From positions 1-37,357 of the forward strand of contig JAAYPF010000195.1 of the NCBI GenBank assembly GCA_012519925.1: a stretch of 37,357 nucleotides of DNA, written 5' to 3'. Under the pieces are notes generated by a model. That model was not told the DNA's origin and made no database searches. It saw only the letters and a list, made by a program, of their open reading frames with translations. Source of the DNA: Clostridiaceae bacterium (GTDB lineage Bacteria > Bacillota > Clostridia > Acetivibrionales > Acetivibrionaceae). Shown in pieces: positions 8,485 through 17,095 of the stretch; the first letter of the stretch is position 1; every line of letters begins with the position of its first letter. A program made the position numbers and the translations under genes.

Positions 8485-8540
8485 ACACTTTTATATAGGG
8501 GAATATAAGAAATTCGTGTTCTACCCCTGCATAAAAGTGT
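8485..8540. repeat. Long imperfect hairpin at the outer edge of the structured region
   Basis: A 10-bp perfect arm (ACACTTTTAT 8485-8494 with ATAAAAGTGT 8531-8540) encloses a second 5-bp GC-rich arm (AGGGG 8497-8501 with CCCCT 8524-8528) and a 22-base loop. It lies just upstream, on the minus strand, of the candidate large RNA, and immediately downstream of the terminator at 8551-8590. It could be the 5' closing helix of that RNA or a separate regulatory hairpin. There is no T run after it. Confidence 0.5.
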
Positions 8541-8550
8541 CTTAAGGAAT

Positions 8551-8590
8551 AAAAAAGCCTCCTGCACCCAATAAAAACAAGGCAGGAAGC
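8551..8590 (-). terminator. Intrinsic terminator of a possible short transcript
   Basis: On the minus strand GCTTCCTGC (8590-8582) pairs with GCAGGAGGC (8565-8557), giving 9 bp with one G-T pair, followed by six T residues (8556-8551). About 30 bases upstream lies another perfect hairpin, GCTCCC with GGGAGC (8618-8634). A TATAAT box on the minus strand sits at 8643-8648, with no clear -35. Together these could define a small RNA of about 85 nt (8551-8636). The transcript is inferred; the terminator itself is well formed. Confidence 0.65.
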
Positions 8591-8743
8591 CTTTTATATT
8601 CCAACCATTGAAATGTTGCTCCCTTCACGGGAGCGTTTATATATTATAGTACAAAATATCAAAATATATATTTTTATTTTACTCTAAACATAATATTAAA
8701 ATATATAATTTTATTCTGGTATTAAATTGAGTTTGCGACACGA

Positions 8744-8783
8744 CAAAAAAACAAAGCCCCGAAACGTTGTGTTTTCGGGACTT
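8744..8783 (-). terminator. rpsI: Terminator of the rplM-rpsI operon
   Basis: On the minus strand AAGTCCCGAAA (8783-8773) pairs with TTTCGGGGCTT (8764-8754), 11 bp with one G-T pair, closed by an 8-base loop. It is followed by TGTTTTTTTG. It begins 16 bases after the rpsI stop codon and is the expected end of the ribosomal protein transcript. Confidence 0.9.
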
Positions 8784-8798
8784 TTGTAAAATTTGCAA

Positions 8799-9191
8799 TT
8801 ATCTCTTTGAGAACTGTGGTGCTCTTCTTGCTTTCTTGAGACCGTATTTCTTTCTTTCCTTCATTCTTGGATCTCTTGTGAGGAAACCTGCCTTTTTTAA
8901 TACAGGTCTTAACTCCTCATCCGCCTTTAGAAGAGCTCTTGAAATACCGTGTCTTATAGCTCCAGCTTGACCAGTGTAACCTCCACCTATAACTTTGCAG
9001 ATTACATCAAACTTGCTACCTGTATCTGTAAGTACTAATGGCTGTTTAACTATAACTTTCAAAGTCTCCAAACCAAAATAGTTATCAAGATCTCTATCAT
9101 TTATAATAACTTTTCCTTCTCCAGGAACAAGTCTAACTCTTGCAATAGATTTTTTTCTTCTTCCAGTTCCGTAATACTGTACCTTTGACAT
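8799..9191 (-). CDS. rpsI: Ribosomal protein uS9
   Basis: The protein is a component of the 30S head, with a C-terminal tail reaching toward the P-site tRNA. The 130 residues are normal for the family. They include the N-terminal [16 protein letters not shown] motif and the basic C-terminal end RRAPQFSKR, whose last Arg contacts tRNA in known structures. The ATG has GGAGG upstream. It follows rplM by 23 bp and is the last gene before the terminator at 8744-8783. Confidence 0.99.
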   Translation of the reverse strand: MSKVQYYGTGRRKKSIARVRLVPGEGKVIINDRDLDNYFGLETLKVIVKQPLVLTDTGSKFDVICKVIGGGYTGQAGAIRHGISRALLKADEELRPVLKKAGFLTRDPRMKERKKYGLKKARRAPQFSKR

Positions 9192-9214
9192 AAAATTCTA
9201 CGCCTCCTTCCTAA

Positions 9215-9646
9215 TTATAAAATTTCTAGCTTTTCTGGTTTTTGTGCTGCATGCTCATGTTCAGAGCCTCTGTATACTTTCAATTTTCTGAACATTGCTC
9301 TTCCAAGGCTATTATGTGGCAACATACCTTTAATAGCTATTTCAACTGCTCTTTCAGGTTTATCCTGCATGAAAGCTCTGTATTTAATTTCCTTCAAACC
9401 TCCAGGATAAAGTGAGTGATGTCTATACAACTTTTGGTCTAACTTATTTCCTGTAAGAACAACCTTCTCTGCATTCAAAACAATTACATGATCACCCGTA
9501 TCAACATGTGGAGTATATTCAGGCTTATTCTTTCCTCTTAATATTTTCGCAACTTCACTAGCTAATCTTCCAAGAGTTTTGCCTTCAGCATCAACAATAT
9601 ACCACTTTCTTTGAACTTCATGGGCTTTTGCCATAAAAGTTTTCAT
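9215..9646 (-). CDS. rplM: Ribosomal protein uL13
   Basis: This is an early-assembling 50S protein. Its 143 residues begin [15 protein letters not shown] and contain the conserved [10 protein letters not shown] and [10 protein letters not shown] motifs. The ATG at 9646 has AGGAGG 11 bases upstream. A second ATG at 9634 is possible, but most family members carry the longer N-terminus. The gene is separated from truA by 230 bp and has its own promoter, so rplM-rpsI forms a separate two-gene operon as in many bacteria. Confidence 0.99.
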   Translation of the reverse strand: MKTFMAKAHEVQRKWYIVDAEGKTLGRLASEVAKILRGKNKPEYTPHVDTGDHVIVLNAEKVVLTGNKLDQKLYRHHSLYPGGLKEIKYRAFMQDKPERAVEIAIKGMLPHNSLGRAMFRKLKVYRGSEHEHAAQKPEKLEIL

Positions 9647-9741
9647 TCGAATTCGAACCTCCTTAAAACAATCGTAAAAAAATATTTATATAATTAATTT
9701 TCAGTTCAGTTATTAGTGAACCAAATTTTCGACACTTATTA

Positions 9742-9770
9742 ATTTTAATACAGTCACAAGTTAGTGTCAA
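9742..9770 (-). promoter_or_regulatory. Sigma-A type promoter of rplM-rpsI
   Basis: On the minus strand a perfect TTGACA (9765-9770) is followed after 17 bases by TAAAAT (9742-9747). Transcription should start near 9735, leaving a leader of about 90 nt. The leader includes a small hairpin (GTTCA with TGAAC, around 9698-9716) that could be a uL13 autoregulatory leader of the kind described in Firmicutes. The regulatory role is inferred. Confidence 0.8.
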
Positions 9771-9876
9771 GTATATTTTATTGTTTTTTTAATTTATCTT
9801 TTATTTCCTTTGCTTTTTTGCCCTTATTTGCTCTATACTCTCGTATAATCGTTCGCCATTTCACTTTTTGTCATTC

Positions 9877-10611
9877 TCAATAATAAACTTCTACTAAATA
9901 TAAACCTTGTGGTGGTGCGGTCCTTCCTGCCCTCTTTCTTTCAAGACTCTCAATAATGCTTGGAATTTCCTTTGACTTAATCCTTCCCATACCCACATCA
10001 ACTATTGTACCCACAATTATTCTAACCATGTTGTATAAAAAACCGTCGCCAGATACTTCAAACCAAATATTGTCTTCTGATTTAGTCAGCTTTACATCAA
10101 ATATTGTTCTTACAGATGTTTTTACGCTGCTTCCCGTTGATCTGAATGCCGAAAAGTCGTGAGTACCCAAAAAGTAACCGATTGATTTTTGCATTTCTTC
10201 AAAATCAAGTTGATGCGATACATGATAAGCCCTATTTCGAAATATTGCCGAAGGAAAACTGGAGTTATAAATTAAATATCTGTATTTCTTACCCTTTGAA
10301 CAATGTCTTGCATGAAAATCGAGGCTAACTTCTTCAGACTTTTTTATAACTATATCGTCTGGAAGCATTCTGTTTAAAGCATATGAAAACCTGTCTTGAG
10401 GTATATTCGACTGGGTAAGAAAATTCGCAACTTGTCCATAGGCGTGAACCCCCTGATCCGTCCTACTTGAACCCGTTATAGTAATTTCCTCCCCCGTTAG
10501 TCCCCGTATTGCTCTCTCAACCGTTCCCTGAACCGTCTTAGCATTTGATTGAACTTGCCAACCATGATAATTAGTACCATCGTATTCAATTGTCAGCTTG
10601 ACATTTTTCAT
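9877..10611 (-). CDS. truA: tRNA pseudouridine(38-40) synthase TruA
   Basis: TruA isomerises uridines 38-40 in the anticodon arm of tRNAs. The protein has about 244 residues. It carries the catalytic Asp in SSRTDQGVHAYGQ (about residue 56) and the conserved FHARHCSKGKKYRY stretch. A GTG at 10623 gives four more residues, but AGGTGA sits 8 bases ahead of the ATG at 10611, which is preferred. In most Firmicutes truA directly follows ecfT; here a glucokinase gene lies between them. Confidence 0.97.
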   Translation of the reverse strand: MKNVKLTIEYDGTNYHGWQVQSNAKTVQGTVERAIRGLTGEEITITGSSRTDQGVHAYGQVANFLTQSNIPQDRFSYALNRMLPDDIVIKKSEEVSLDFHARHCSKGKKYRYLIYNSSFPSAIFRNRAYHVSHQLDFEEMQKSIGYFLGTHDFSAFRSTGSSVKTSVRTIFDVKLTKSEDNIWFEVSGDGFLYNMVRIIVGTIVDVGMGRIKSKEIPSIIESLERKRAGRTAPPQGLYLVEVYY

Positions 10612-10712
10612 TTCTTTTCTCACCTATTTGCTTTTTATTTTTAGCAGAGCTTTCAAAATAACACATCCAATATTTAGATTAGAATCCCCCAAAAAAGCTT
10701 TATTTAATTAGT

Positions 10713-10738
10713 AAAGGACACAATCATTTGTGCCCTTT
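10713..10738 (-). terminator. Hairpin downstream of the glucokinase gene
   Basis: An 11-bp inverted repeat (10713-10723 with 10728-10738, one G-T pair on the minus strand, 4-base loop) lies 24 bases after the glucokinase stop codon. The following sequence is AT-rich, with six T residues only about 20 bases later. It is therefore a plausible but weak terminator separating glcK from truA. Confidence 0.5.
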
Positions 10739-10761
10739 GATAATTTATATTAAAAATTTTT

Positions 10762-11715
10762 TTATAAATTCTCTCCTAGCATAGCAGCACCGATTATTCC
10801 TGCATCATTCCCCAAAAGAGCTGTCTTTATTTGTGTCTGTGGTATCTCTTCTCTGCTGAACACTCCTGCATAAACCAATTCCTTCAACGGTTTAAGTAGA
10901 TAGTCACCTTCTTTACATACCCCTCCGCCGATTACTACCACTTCAGGCATAAAGATGTTTATCACATTTATAAGACCTTCAGCTATATATTTAATATACT
11001 GTTGAACTACTCTATTACCTGTCTCATCTCCTTGTTTAGCAGCATCAAAAGCTGTTTTGGCATTTATCTTTGAAAAATCACCCTCAATAAGCTTGTTAAT
11101 TATTGAATCAGGGTTTTCTTGTGCTGCTTTTGTTGTTTGTCTTATTAATGCAGTAGCGGACGCATAACTCTCCCAACATCCTTTTCTTCCACAGGTACAT
11201 TGTATTCCATCACAAACCATAACCATATGACCAATTTCTGCACCTGCAAAGTTAAAGCCACTGTAAATTTTTCCGTCTATAATTATTCCTCCACCTATAC
11301 CTGTCCCTAATGTAATAGTAACGGAATGCTTCGTCCCCTTTGCACTTCCTGCAACTTCCTCAGCAAGTGCTGCACAGTTTGCATCGTTATCAAGATATAC
11401 AGGCAAGTCAATGTATTTTTGCATTTCTGCTTTAATGGGCACATTTCTAAAATTCAGATTACCACTAAAGATAAGGATTCCCTCTTTACAATCTGGAGTA
11501 CCAGGGCTTCCAATACCGATTTTCTCTACCTCATCTATGTTCACACCTGCCTCTTTTATCACTTTTAGAGTTAGATCTGCCATATCCTTAATGATTTCCG
11601 TATAAGGCCTTTGTGCGTTTGTTGGCGTGCTATCCTTATATATGATTTCTCCTGCCTTATTAACCAAACCCGCAGCTATATTAGTTCCGCCAAGGTCAAT
11701 ACCCACGTAATACAT
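10762..11715 (-). CDS. glcK: ROK-family glucokinase
   Basis: The enzyme phosphorylates glucose to glucose-6-phosphate with ATP in the cytoplasm. Its 317 residues begin with the phosphate-binding GIDLGGTNIAAG motif. The glucose-binding region is LDNDANCAALAE. The ROK zinc motif CTCGRKGCWE is near residue 155, and a TLGTGIGGGI adenosine/phosphate loop is present. The start has GGAGG 6 bases upstream. The substrate could be another hexose or N-acetylmannosamine, but the E-x-G-H motif (EIGHM) fits glucokinases. Its place between ecfT and truA is unusual and suggests a local insertion. Hairpins lie on both sides. Confidence 0.9.
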   Translation of the reverse strand: MYYVGIDLGGTNIAAGLVNKAGEIIYKDSTPTNAQRPYTEIIKDMADLTLKVIKEAGVNIDEVEKIGIGSPGTPDCKEGILIFSGNLNFRNVPIKAEMQKYIDLPVYLDNDANCAALAEEVAGSAKGTKHSVTITLGTGIGGGIIIDGKIYSGFNFAGAEIGHMVMVCDGIQCTCGRKGCWESYASATALIRQTTKAAQENPDSIINKLIEGDFSKINAKTAFDAAKQGDETGNRVVQQYIKYIAEGLINVINIFMPEVVVIGGGVCKEGDYLLKPLKELVYAGVFSREEIPQTQIKTALLGNDAGIIGAAMLGENL

Positions 11716-11742
11716 AATTACCCTCCCAAATATTTATTTATA

Positions 11743-11844
11743 TTGAACTCAGGTTAGTCTCTTAAATTATTAATTTGAGTTCAACTGATAGATATACATA
11801 ATTTCCTCGAAAAAATGAAAGGAAAATGTAAAGCGTTTTTCGAG
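11743..11844. repeat. Two inverted repeats between ecfT and the glucokinase gene
   Basis: TTGAACTCA (11743-11751) pairs with TGAGTTCAA (11776-11784). CTCGAAAAA (11806-11814) pairs with TTTTTCGAG (11836-11844). Both are perfect 9-bp arms with loops of 21-24 bases. They lie in the upstream region of glcK and could be operators or processing hairpins. I see no convincing promoter to pair with them. Confidence 0.4.
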
Positions 11845-11906
11845 AAATATATATGTATAAATAATTATACAAGCAAATTGATACATTGTACATATATAAA
11901 ATGTAG

Positions 11907-12695
11907 CTATAGCATGAATAATAATACTTCAAAAATAATTACAACTAAGCATACTACAAAATCAACTCTTGATAATCTCAGCTCATTCATTCTCGTTCTG
12001 CCTACACCACCTCTATAGCACCTAGCATTCATCGCATCAGCTAGTTCATCTGCTCTCCTGAAGGCACTTACAAACAATGGTACTAGTATAGGTAAAAAGC
12101 TCTTAGCCCTTTTAACAATATTCCCGGTATTAAAATCCGCTCCCCGTGATGACTGAGCCTTCATTATCTTATCCGTCTCTTCTAACAAAGTTGGAATAAA
12201 CCTAAGTGCTAGAGTCATCATCATTGCAAACTCGTGAACAGGAACTTTAATATACTTTAGAGGTGCAAATAGCCTCTCAATCCCATCGGTTAATGCAATG
12301 GGAGTTGTTGTCAAAGTAAGCAGTGAGGTGCTAATAACAAGTAGAGACAATCTAAATGCCATTTTCACCGCTAAATGAATTCCCTCATGGGTTATTCTTA
12401 TAAATTTGAAACCAAATATAGTCGTTCCAGGCGTAAATAAGATATTCATAAGACCCGCAAAGATGATAATGAATATAATCGGCTTAAGTCCTTTTAAAGT
12501 GTACCTTATGGGTATATTAGAGGCAAAAACAGCTGTAAAACTCAATACAGCATACAATATAAATGCTGCATACGACTCAATTAACAGTAATGATATCATT
12601 AGTACCATTGTTAATACTATTTTTACTCTTGGATCTATCTTGTGAATAATCGAATCGCCGGGAAAATATTGGCCTAATGTTATATCTTTTATCAT
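11907..12695 (-). CDS. ecfT: Energy-coupling factor transporter transmembrane protein EcfT
   Basis: EcfT is the shared membrane scaffold of group II ECF transporters. It couples the two ATPases to interchangeable vitamin- or metal-binding S components. The 262 residues contain several hydrophobic segments (about 28-62, 70-90, 105-130 and 240-262). The coupling-helix motifs follow, with SSRGADF and then NARCYRGG, the A-R-G-type signatures that contact EcfA. The ATG overlaps the ecfA2 stop (ATGA), which shows coupled translation. Confidence 0.96.
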   Translation of the reverse strand: MIKDITLGQYFPGDSIIHKIDPRVKIVLTMVLMISLLLIESYAAFILYAVLSFTAVFASNIPIRYTLKGLKPIIFIIIFAGLMNILFTPGTTIFGFKFIRITHEGIHLAVKMAFRLSLLVISTSLLTLTTTPIALTDGIERLFAPLKYIKVPVHEFAMMMTLALRFIPTLLEETDKIMKAQSSRGADFNTGNIVKRAKSFLPILVPLFVSAFRRADELADAMNARCYRGGVGRTRMNELRLSRVDFVVCLVVIIFEVLLFML

Positions 12696-13540
12696 TTATT
12701 CACCCTAATATATTTCATAATTTCCTCTTTAGCCTCCGAAACGGTAAAAGTATTCTCATTGATTTCGGGGCATATACTTTTGAGCCTTCTCATCAAATGA
12801 GTCATTTGAGGTGCCGATAACCCAATTTCCTCAAGCCTTTGCCACTGGTTGAAAACTTGTGCAGGAGTTCCATCCATTTCTATTGTTCCTTGGTTCATAA
12901 CTATAACTCTTTTAACTAATCTCGCAATATCCTCCATACTGTGAGATACCAAAATAACAGTAACATTTAGCTTTCTGTGAAGATTTGATATCAGTGCATA
13001 TACCTCATCTCTGGCCTTAGGATCAAGTCCTGCAGCTGGCTCATCTAGTACAAGTATTTTAGGCTCTAGAACTAAAACCCCTGCAATAGCCACTCTTCTC
13101 TTTTGCCCACCTGAAAGTTCAAAGGGAGACCTGTTCAATAACTCCTGTGTTAGACCAACAGTTTTAATAACATTTTTTACTTTCACTTCTATTTCTGTCT
13201 TATTCAAAGCTCTTCTTTCGAGACCAAAGGCTATATCTTTAAAAACGGTTTCCTCAAACAACTGATGTTCCGGGTATTGAAAAACAATTCCAACCTGATT
13301 TCTAAGGTCTTTTGCATTTTTCCCCGTTATATCTGTACCGTTGACATATACTTTGCCTGAAGTCGGCTTAAGTATTCCATTCATATGCTGGACTAGTGTT
13401 GACTTTCCGGAGCCGGTATGCCCAATAACTCCCATAAATTCACCATTAGCAATATTCATATTTATATTATCAAGTGCTTTTTTTTCAAATGGAGTCCCTT
13501 TCATATATATATATGAGAGGTTCTCAACTTTAATTGACAT
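12692..13540 (-). CDS. ecfA2: Energy-coupling factor transporter ATP-binding protein EcfA2
   Basis: This is one of the two ATPases that drive vitamin uptake with EcfT. The 282-residue protein has Walker A GHTGSGKST, Q-loop FQYPEHQLFEETV, the ABC signature LSGGQKRRVAIAG, Walker B ILVLDEPAAGLDP and the H-loop VSHSMED. The Q-loop sequence and C-terminal domain fit EcfA2. GGAGG lies just upstream of the ATG. It is separated from its usual partner ecfA1 by about 1 kb that contains a plus-strand gene. Confidence 0.96.
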   Translation of the reverse strand: MSIKVENLSYIYMKGTPFEKKALDNINMNIANGEFMGVIGHTGSGKSTLVQHMNGILKPTSGKVYVNGTDITGKNAKDLRNQVGIVFQYPEHQLFEETVFKDIAFGLERRALNKTEIEVKVKNVIKTVGLTQELLNRSPFELSGGQKRRVAIAGVLVLEPKILVLDEPAAGLDPKARDEVYALISNLHRKLNVTVILVSHSMEDIARLVKRVIVMNQGTIEMDGTPAQVFNQWQRLEEIGLSAPQMTHLMRRLKSICPEINENTFTVSEAKEEIMKYIRVNK

Positions 13541-13700
13541 TTTACCTCCGAACTAGATTAACCATATTACAGACCACTTGTGTTTTTAGCATATCATACT
13601 ATTTATACACTTTTTATCGTATTACTTCAAGTCTTTCATATAGTTGCTTAATAAATTTTTATATAATTTTTATTTCGAAACATATAACATCTTTTATACT

Positions 13701-13730
13701 TTACAGGGCTCCATTATTCTATGTTATAAT
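13701..13730 (+). promoter_or_regulatory. Probable promoter of the plus-strand methyltransferase gene
   Basis: TTACAG (13701-13706) and TATAAT (13725-13730) are separated by 18 bases. The -10 box is extended by a TG one base upstream (TGTTATAAT). The promoter lies 77 bases before the start codon. It would let the gene be expressed on its own despite sitting inside a minus-strand cluster. Confidence 0.6.
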
Positions 13731-13806
13731 TAGTAGAATACTTTTAAGCAATAAAATAAACACTACTATAGATATTTCTATTTTCATGGGTTAGGAGGAA
13801 AATTTA

Positions 13807-14400
13807 ATGGAGCATTATTATTCGCAGAATCCAAGTGTTTCACATGACGAAAATAAAATTCTCTTTAAAACTAAGGATATTAAGCTCGACCTTATTACAG
13901 ACTCGGGTGTTTTTTCAAAGAAAAGAGTTGATTTTGGAAGTGAGCTTCTTATAAATTCTACACCTAGTATTACCGGCGAGATTCTTGATATTGGTTGCGG
14001 TTATGGCGTAATAGGTATCTCACTATCTTTTCTAAATCCCTCTGCTAAAGTCACAATGATTGATATAAACGAAAGAGCTGTGGATTTGGCAAATCGAAAT
14101 ATACAGCTTAATCACGCAAGCAATGTAAAAGCAATACAAAGCGACGGTTTCTCAAAGGTAACAGGCAAATTTGATGTAATTGTCAGCAATCCCCCAATAA
14201 GAACTGGAAAAAAAGTTATATACCCTATATTTGAACAAAGTATCGAGTATTTAAATACCAAGGGTTCTATATATATAGTTATTCAGAAAAAACAAGGTGC
14301 AAAATCAGCGGTTGACAAACTTGAATCGATATACGGAAACTGCGAAGTGATTAACAAGGACGCAGGCTATTGGATACTAAAAAGCACTAAAACCGTTTGA
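13807..14400 (+). CDS. Class I SAM-dependent methyltransferase, RsmC-like
   Basis: The 197-residue protein has a Rossmann-fold methylase with motif I LDIGCGYGVIGI near residue 60, an acidic motif II MIDINERAVDLA and the catalytic VSNPPIRTGK near residue 130. The NPP motif and the order of elements match the RsmC/RlmG group, which makes N2-methylguanosine in rRNA. It also resembles Bacillus YbxB, a short single-domain relative. A 16S rRNA guanine target is therefore likely but not proven. AGGAGG lies 8 bases before the ATG. It is the only plus-strand gene in the window and splits ecfA1 from ecfA2. Confidence 0.88.
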   Translation: MEHYYSQNPSVSHDENKILFKTKDIKLDLITDSGVFSKKRVDFGSELLINSTPSITGEILDIGCGYGVIGISLSFLNPSAKVTMIDINERAVDLANRNIQLNHASNVKAIQSDGFSKVTGKFDVIVSNPPIRTGKKVIYPIFEQSIEYLNTKGSIYIVIQKKQGAKSAVDKLESIYGNCEVINKDAGYWILKSTKTV

Positions 14401-14580
14401 ACCTATAAATTTTGATATAGTCTTTCTAAAAAAACTAGACAGTTATCCTTTTTATACTTATGTTTGCACCGCTAAATATTGATCTATTACTTTGTGTTTT
14501 TAGACTTTTATTGTAGATTTGTTCGTTATATTAAGTATAGTTTTTTTGAAAAGACCTTAGCACAAAACGGGGTAATAGAT

Positions 14581-15423
14581 TTAACTTACTGTAAAAAGTT
14601 CTCTAAGAACCTCAACGGCTTCATCAATATCAATAATATTCAGTGGTAGCTCAATTCCTTCCTTTTTCAATTCATAAAACAGTTCAGTTACTTGTGGGAC
14701 ATCGAGACCTAATTTCTTTAGCCCCTCAACATCAGCAAACACTTCTCGGGGAGAGTCATCCTTAACAATGTTTCCATCATCAATAATAATCAATCTATCT
14801 CCATATACTGCCTCATTCATATGATGCGTAATATGGATGATAGTAATATTTTCTTCTTTGTTTAACTTCCTTAAGACTTCTAAAACTTCTGTTCTTCCAG
14901 TTGGATCAAGCATTGATGTAGCTTCATCTAATATTATACAATTAGGTTTCATTGCAAGAATTCCGGCAATTGCAATTCTTTGCTTTTGACCCCCCGATAG
15001 GTTATGAGGTGCTACTTTACTGTACTCATGCATTCCTACTGCCTTTAGAGAGTCTTTCACTCTAGCTTTTATTTCACTTGAGACGACACCCAAATTTTCT
15101 GGTCCAAAAGCCACATCCTCTTCAACAGAAGTTGCTACTATTTGATTGTCGGGATTTTGAAACACCATACCTATTGATTGCCTTATATCCCACAAAAACT
15201 CATCTTCTAAAGTATTAATGTTGTTTACATAGACAGTACCCTTTGTTGGCAGGATAAGTGCATTGATAAGCCTTGCAAAAGTTGACTTCCCTGAGCCATT
15301 TCTACCTATAACCACGACAAACTGACCTTGCTCAATCCTTATATTGAGATTGGATACTGCTGGCTTTATATTAATTTCATCATCACTTTTATACTTATAT
15401 TCCGTTTTGTCAAATACAATCAT
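14581..15423 (-). CDS. ecfA1: Energy-coupling factor transporter ATP-binding protein EcfA1
   Basis: This is the partner ATPase of EcfA2 in the ECF transporter. It has Walker [11 protein letters not shown]-loop [23 protein letters not shown] signature [13 protein letters not shown], Walker [14 protein letters not shown] and the H-loop [17 protein letters not shown] is typical of EcfA1. Two in-frame ATG codons exist at 15429 and 15423. AGG lies 8 bases before the second and only 2 before the first, so 15423 (280 residues) is chosen. It follows the rplQ terminator, so it probably has its own promoter or depends on readthrough. Confidence 0.95.
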   Translation of the reverse strand: MIVFDKTEYKYKSDDEINIKPAVSNLNIRIEQGQFVVVIGRNGSGKSTFARLINALILPTKGTVYVNNINTLEDEFLWDIRQSIGMVFQNPDNQIVATSVEEDVAFGPENLGVVSSEIKARVKDSLKAVGMHEYSKVAPHNLSGGQKQRIAIAGILAMKPNCIILDEATSMLDPTGRTEVLEVLRKLNKEENITIIHITHHMNEAVYGDRLIIIDDGNIVKDDSPREVFADVEGLKKLGLDVPQVTELFYELKKEGIELPLNIIDIDEAVEVLRELFTVS

Positions 15424-15484
15424 ATCCATTACCTTTTACAATCCTCATTATTTTTGCTCATCTCTTAATATAAAATACAGAATT

Positions 15485-15526
15485 ATTAAAAGGGATTAGT
15501 GTGGATGATAACTCCACCTAATCCCC
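15485..15526 (-). terminator. Terminator at the end of the alpha operon (after rplQ)
   Basis: On the minus strand GGGATTAG (15525-15518) pairs with CTAATCCC (15499-15492). Inside it GTGGA pairs with TCCAC. A TTTTAATAATT tract follows. The stem is long and stable and the T tract moderate. It starts 12 bases after the rplQ stop codon. Confidence 0.8.
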
Positions 15527-15538
15527 TATCAGTTCGTA

Positions 15539-16063
15539 TTATACAAACTCTAATATTACTACTTCTGCTCCATCGCCTTTTCTTGGACCTAATTTATAGA
15601 TCCTTGTATATCCACCATTTCTATCTTTGTACTTAGGAGCAATTTCGTCAAACAACTTATTAGTCAAACTAATTGTTTTACCTTCAGCATCCTTGATCCT
15701 GTAGAACCAATTCATAGCTCTTCTTCTTGCACTAAGTCTTGAAGGGTTATCTACTTGAACCATATCAGTCTTGATTTCCCTCTCATTAACGTAATAAGTT
15801 TTACCGTTTTTTGATGTAACCTTATTGGTAATTTTCATACCTTTTGGGTCACGTTTAACTGCACTAACTTTAACTTGTTTTGATGTATAATTATCGCATT
15901 CTTTGACAGCTAATGCAATAAGCTTTTCTGCAATATTTTTAACTTCCTTGGCTCTAGCCTCGGTTGTTTCAATTTTACCATTTTCAAAGAGAGATGATAC
16001 CAATCCTTTAAGCATTGCTTTTCTCTGGTCAGTAGCACGCCCTAATTTTCTTTGCCCTGGCAT
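15539..16063 (-). CDS. rplQ: Ribosomal protein bL17, long form
   Basis: bL17 lies near the peptide exit tunnel on the 50S subunit. The N-terminal [20 protein letters not shown] and the C-terminal [17 protein letters not shown] parts are canonical. The protein has 174 residues against about 115-130 in many bacteria. The extra residues lie in the middle (about 75-130), with many charged residues and a [12 protein letters not shown] segment. Long L17 forms are known in some Clostridia. It ends the alpha operon. Confidence 0.98.
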   Translation of the reverse strand: MPGQRKLGRATDQRKAMLKGLVSSLFENGKIETTEARAKEVKNIAEKLIALAVKECDNYTSKQVKVSAVKRDPKGMKITNKVTSKNGKTYYVNEREIKTDMVQVDNPSRLSARRRAMNWFYRIKDAEGKTISLTNKLFDEIAPKYKDRNGGYTRIYKLGPRKGDGAEVVILEFV

Positions 16064-16108
16064 TCTTATACCTCCTTTACAACAAATCTTGTTTACTTAT
16101 TTTATTGA

Positions 16109-17056
16109 TTAGTCTTCGCTTGGAGCTAAGGACAAACCTAATGCTTTAAGCTTGTTAAGGACTTCTTCTAAGGACTTTCTACCAAGATTACGAACCTTCA
16201 TCATATCTTCTTCAGTCCTATTTATAAGATCTTCAACATTATTTATTCCTGCTCTCTTTAAGCAGTTGTACGATCTAACTGACAAATCAAGTTCTTCTAT
16301 TGTCATTTCAAGAACTTTTTCTTTCTTGGTCTCTTCTTTCTCGACCATGATCTCAGCGTTCTTTGCATTATCAGATAAATCAATGAACAGATTTAAATGT
16401 TCACTCATTACCTTTGCACCAAGGCTAATTGCCTCATCCGGTTTTATACTTCCGTTAGTCCATACCTCAAGTGTCAATTTGTCATAATCTGTGACCTGTC
16501 CGACACGAGTATTTTCGACTGTATAATTTACCTTAGTTACTGGAGTATAAATGGAATCAACAGGTATAACACCTATTGGCTGTCCTGGATGCTTATTTCT
16601 TTCTGCAGAAACGTAGCCTCGTCCTCTATCAAGCGTAAGTTCCATGTATAGTTTATGTTCACCACTTAGTGTTGCTATTTTATGTTCCGGATTTAAAATT
16701 TCAACTTCTGCATCCGCTTTAATGTCTGCAGCCGTTACTTCTCCTTCTCCGTCAGCATCAATATAGACAACTTTAGGTCCTTCTCCATGAAGCATTAAAG
16801 ATATACCTTTTATATTAAGAATAATTTCTGTTACATCTTCTACTACACCAGGTATTGTTGAGAACTCATGCAATACACCGTCAATTTTAATTGAAGTTAC
16901 AGCAATACCAGGTAGAGACGAAAGTAAGATTCTTCTTAATGCATTACCAAGAGTGATACCATATCCACGCTCTAAAGGCTCAACTACAAATTTGCCATAA
17001 GAGTTATCTTCGCTCGAAATCACACATTCTATTTTAGGCTTTTCAATCTCTATCAT
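16109..17056 (-). CDS. rpoA: DNA-directed RNA polymerase subunit alpha
   Basis: Alpha assembles the RNA polymerase core and contacts activators and UP elements. The 315-residue protein has the N-terminal dimerisation domain ([19 protein letters not shown], about 30-50) and the C-terminal domain ([19 protein letters not shown], then [15 protein letters not shown]) with helix-hairpin-helix contacts to DNA. A TTG at 17059 is in frame, but AGGAGG lies 7 bases before the ATG at 17056. The gene is preceded by a 200-bp spacer with a hairpin. Confidence 0.99.
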   Translation of the reverse strand: MIEIEKPKIECVISSEDNSYGKFVVEPLERGYGITLGNALRRILLSSLPGIAVTSIKIDGVLHEFSTIPGVVEDVTEIILNIKGISLMLHGEGPKVVYIDADGEGEVTAADIKADAEVEILNPEHKIATLSGEHKLYMELTLDRGRGYVSAERNKHPGQPIGVIPVDSIYTPVTKVNYTVENTRVGQVTDYDKLTLEVWTNGSIKPDEAISLGAKVMSEHLNLFIDLSDNAKNAEIMVEKEETKKEKVLEMTIEELDLSVRSYNCLKRAGINNVEDLINRTEEDMMKVRNLGRKSLEEVLNKLKALGLSLAPSED

Positions 17057-17095
17057 CAAAAACCCTCCTTTTATAACAAATTTATTTTTTTGAGG

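Noticed and set aside
7605-8540. A CRISPR array.
   Set aside because: The inverted repeats all differ in sequence and there are no regularly spaced direct repeats.
7605-8739. GCGACAC at 7605-7611 and 8733-8739 as attachment-site-like repeats around the RNA region.
   Set aside because: Seven bases only, with no integrase gene in view; chance is enough to explain it.
7446-8750. RNase P RNA, tmRNA or rRNA fragment.
   Set aside because: The conserved core words of these RNAs (for example GAGGAAAGTCC, or the tmRNA ends) are absent.
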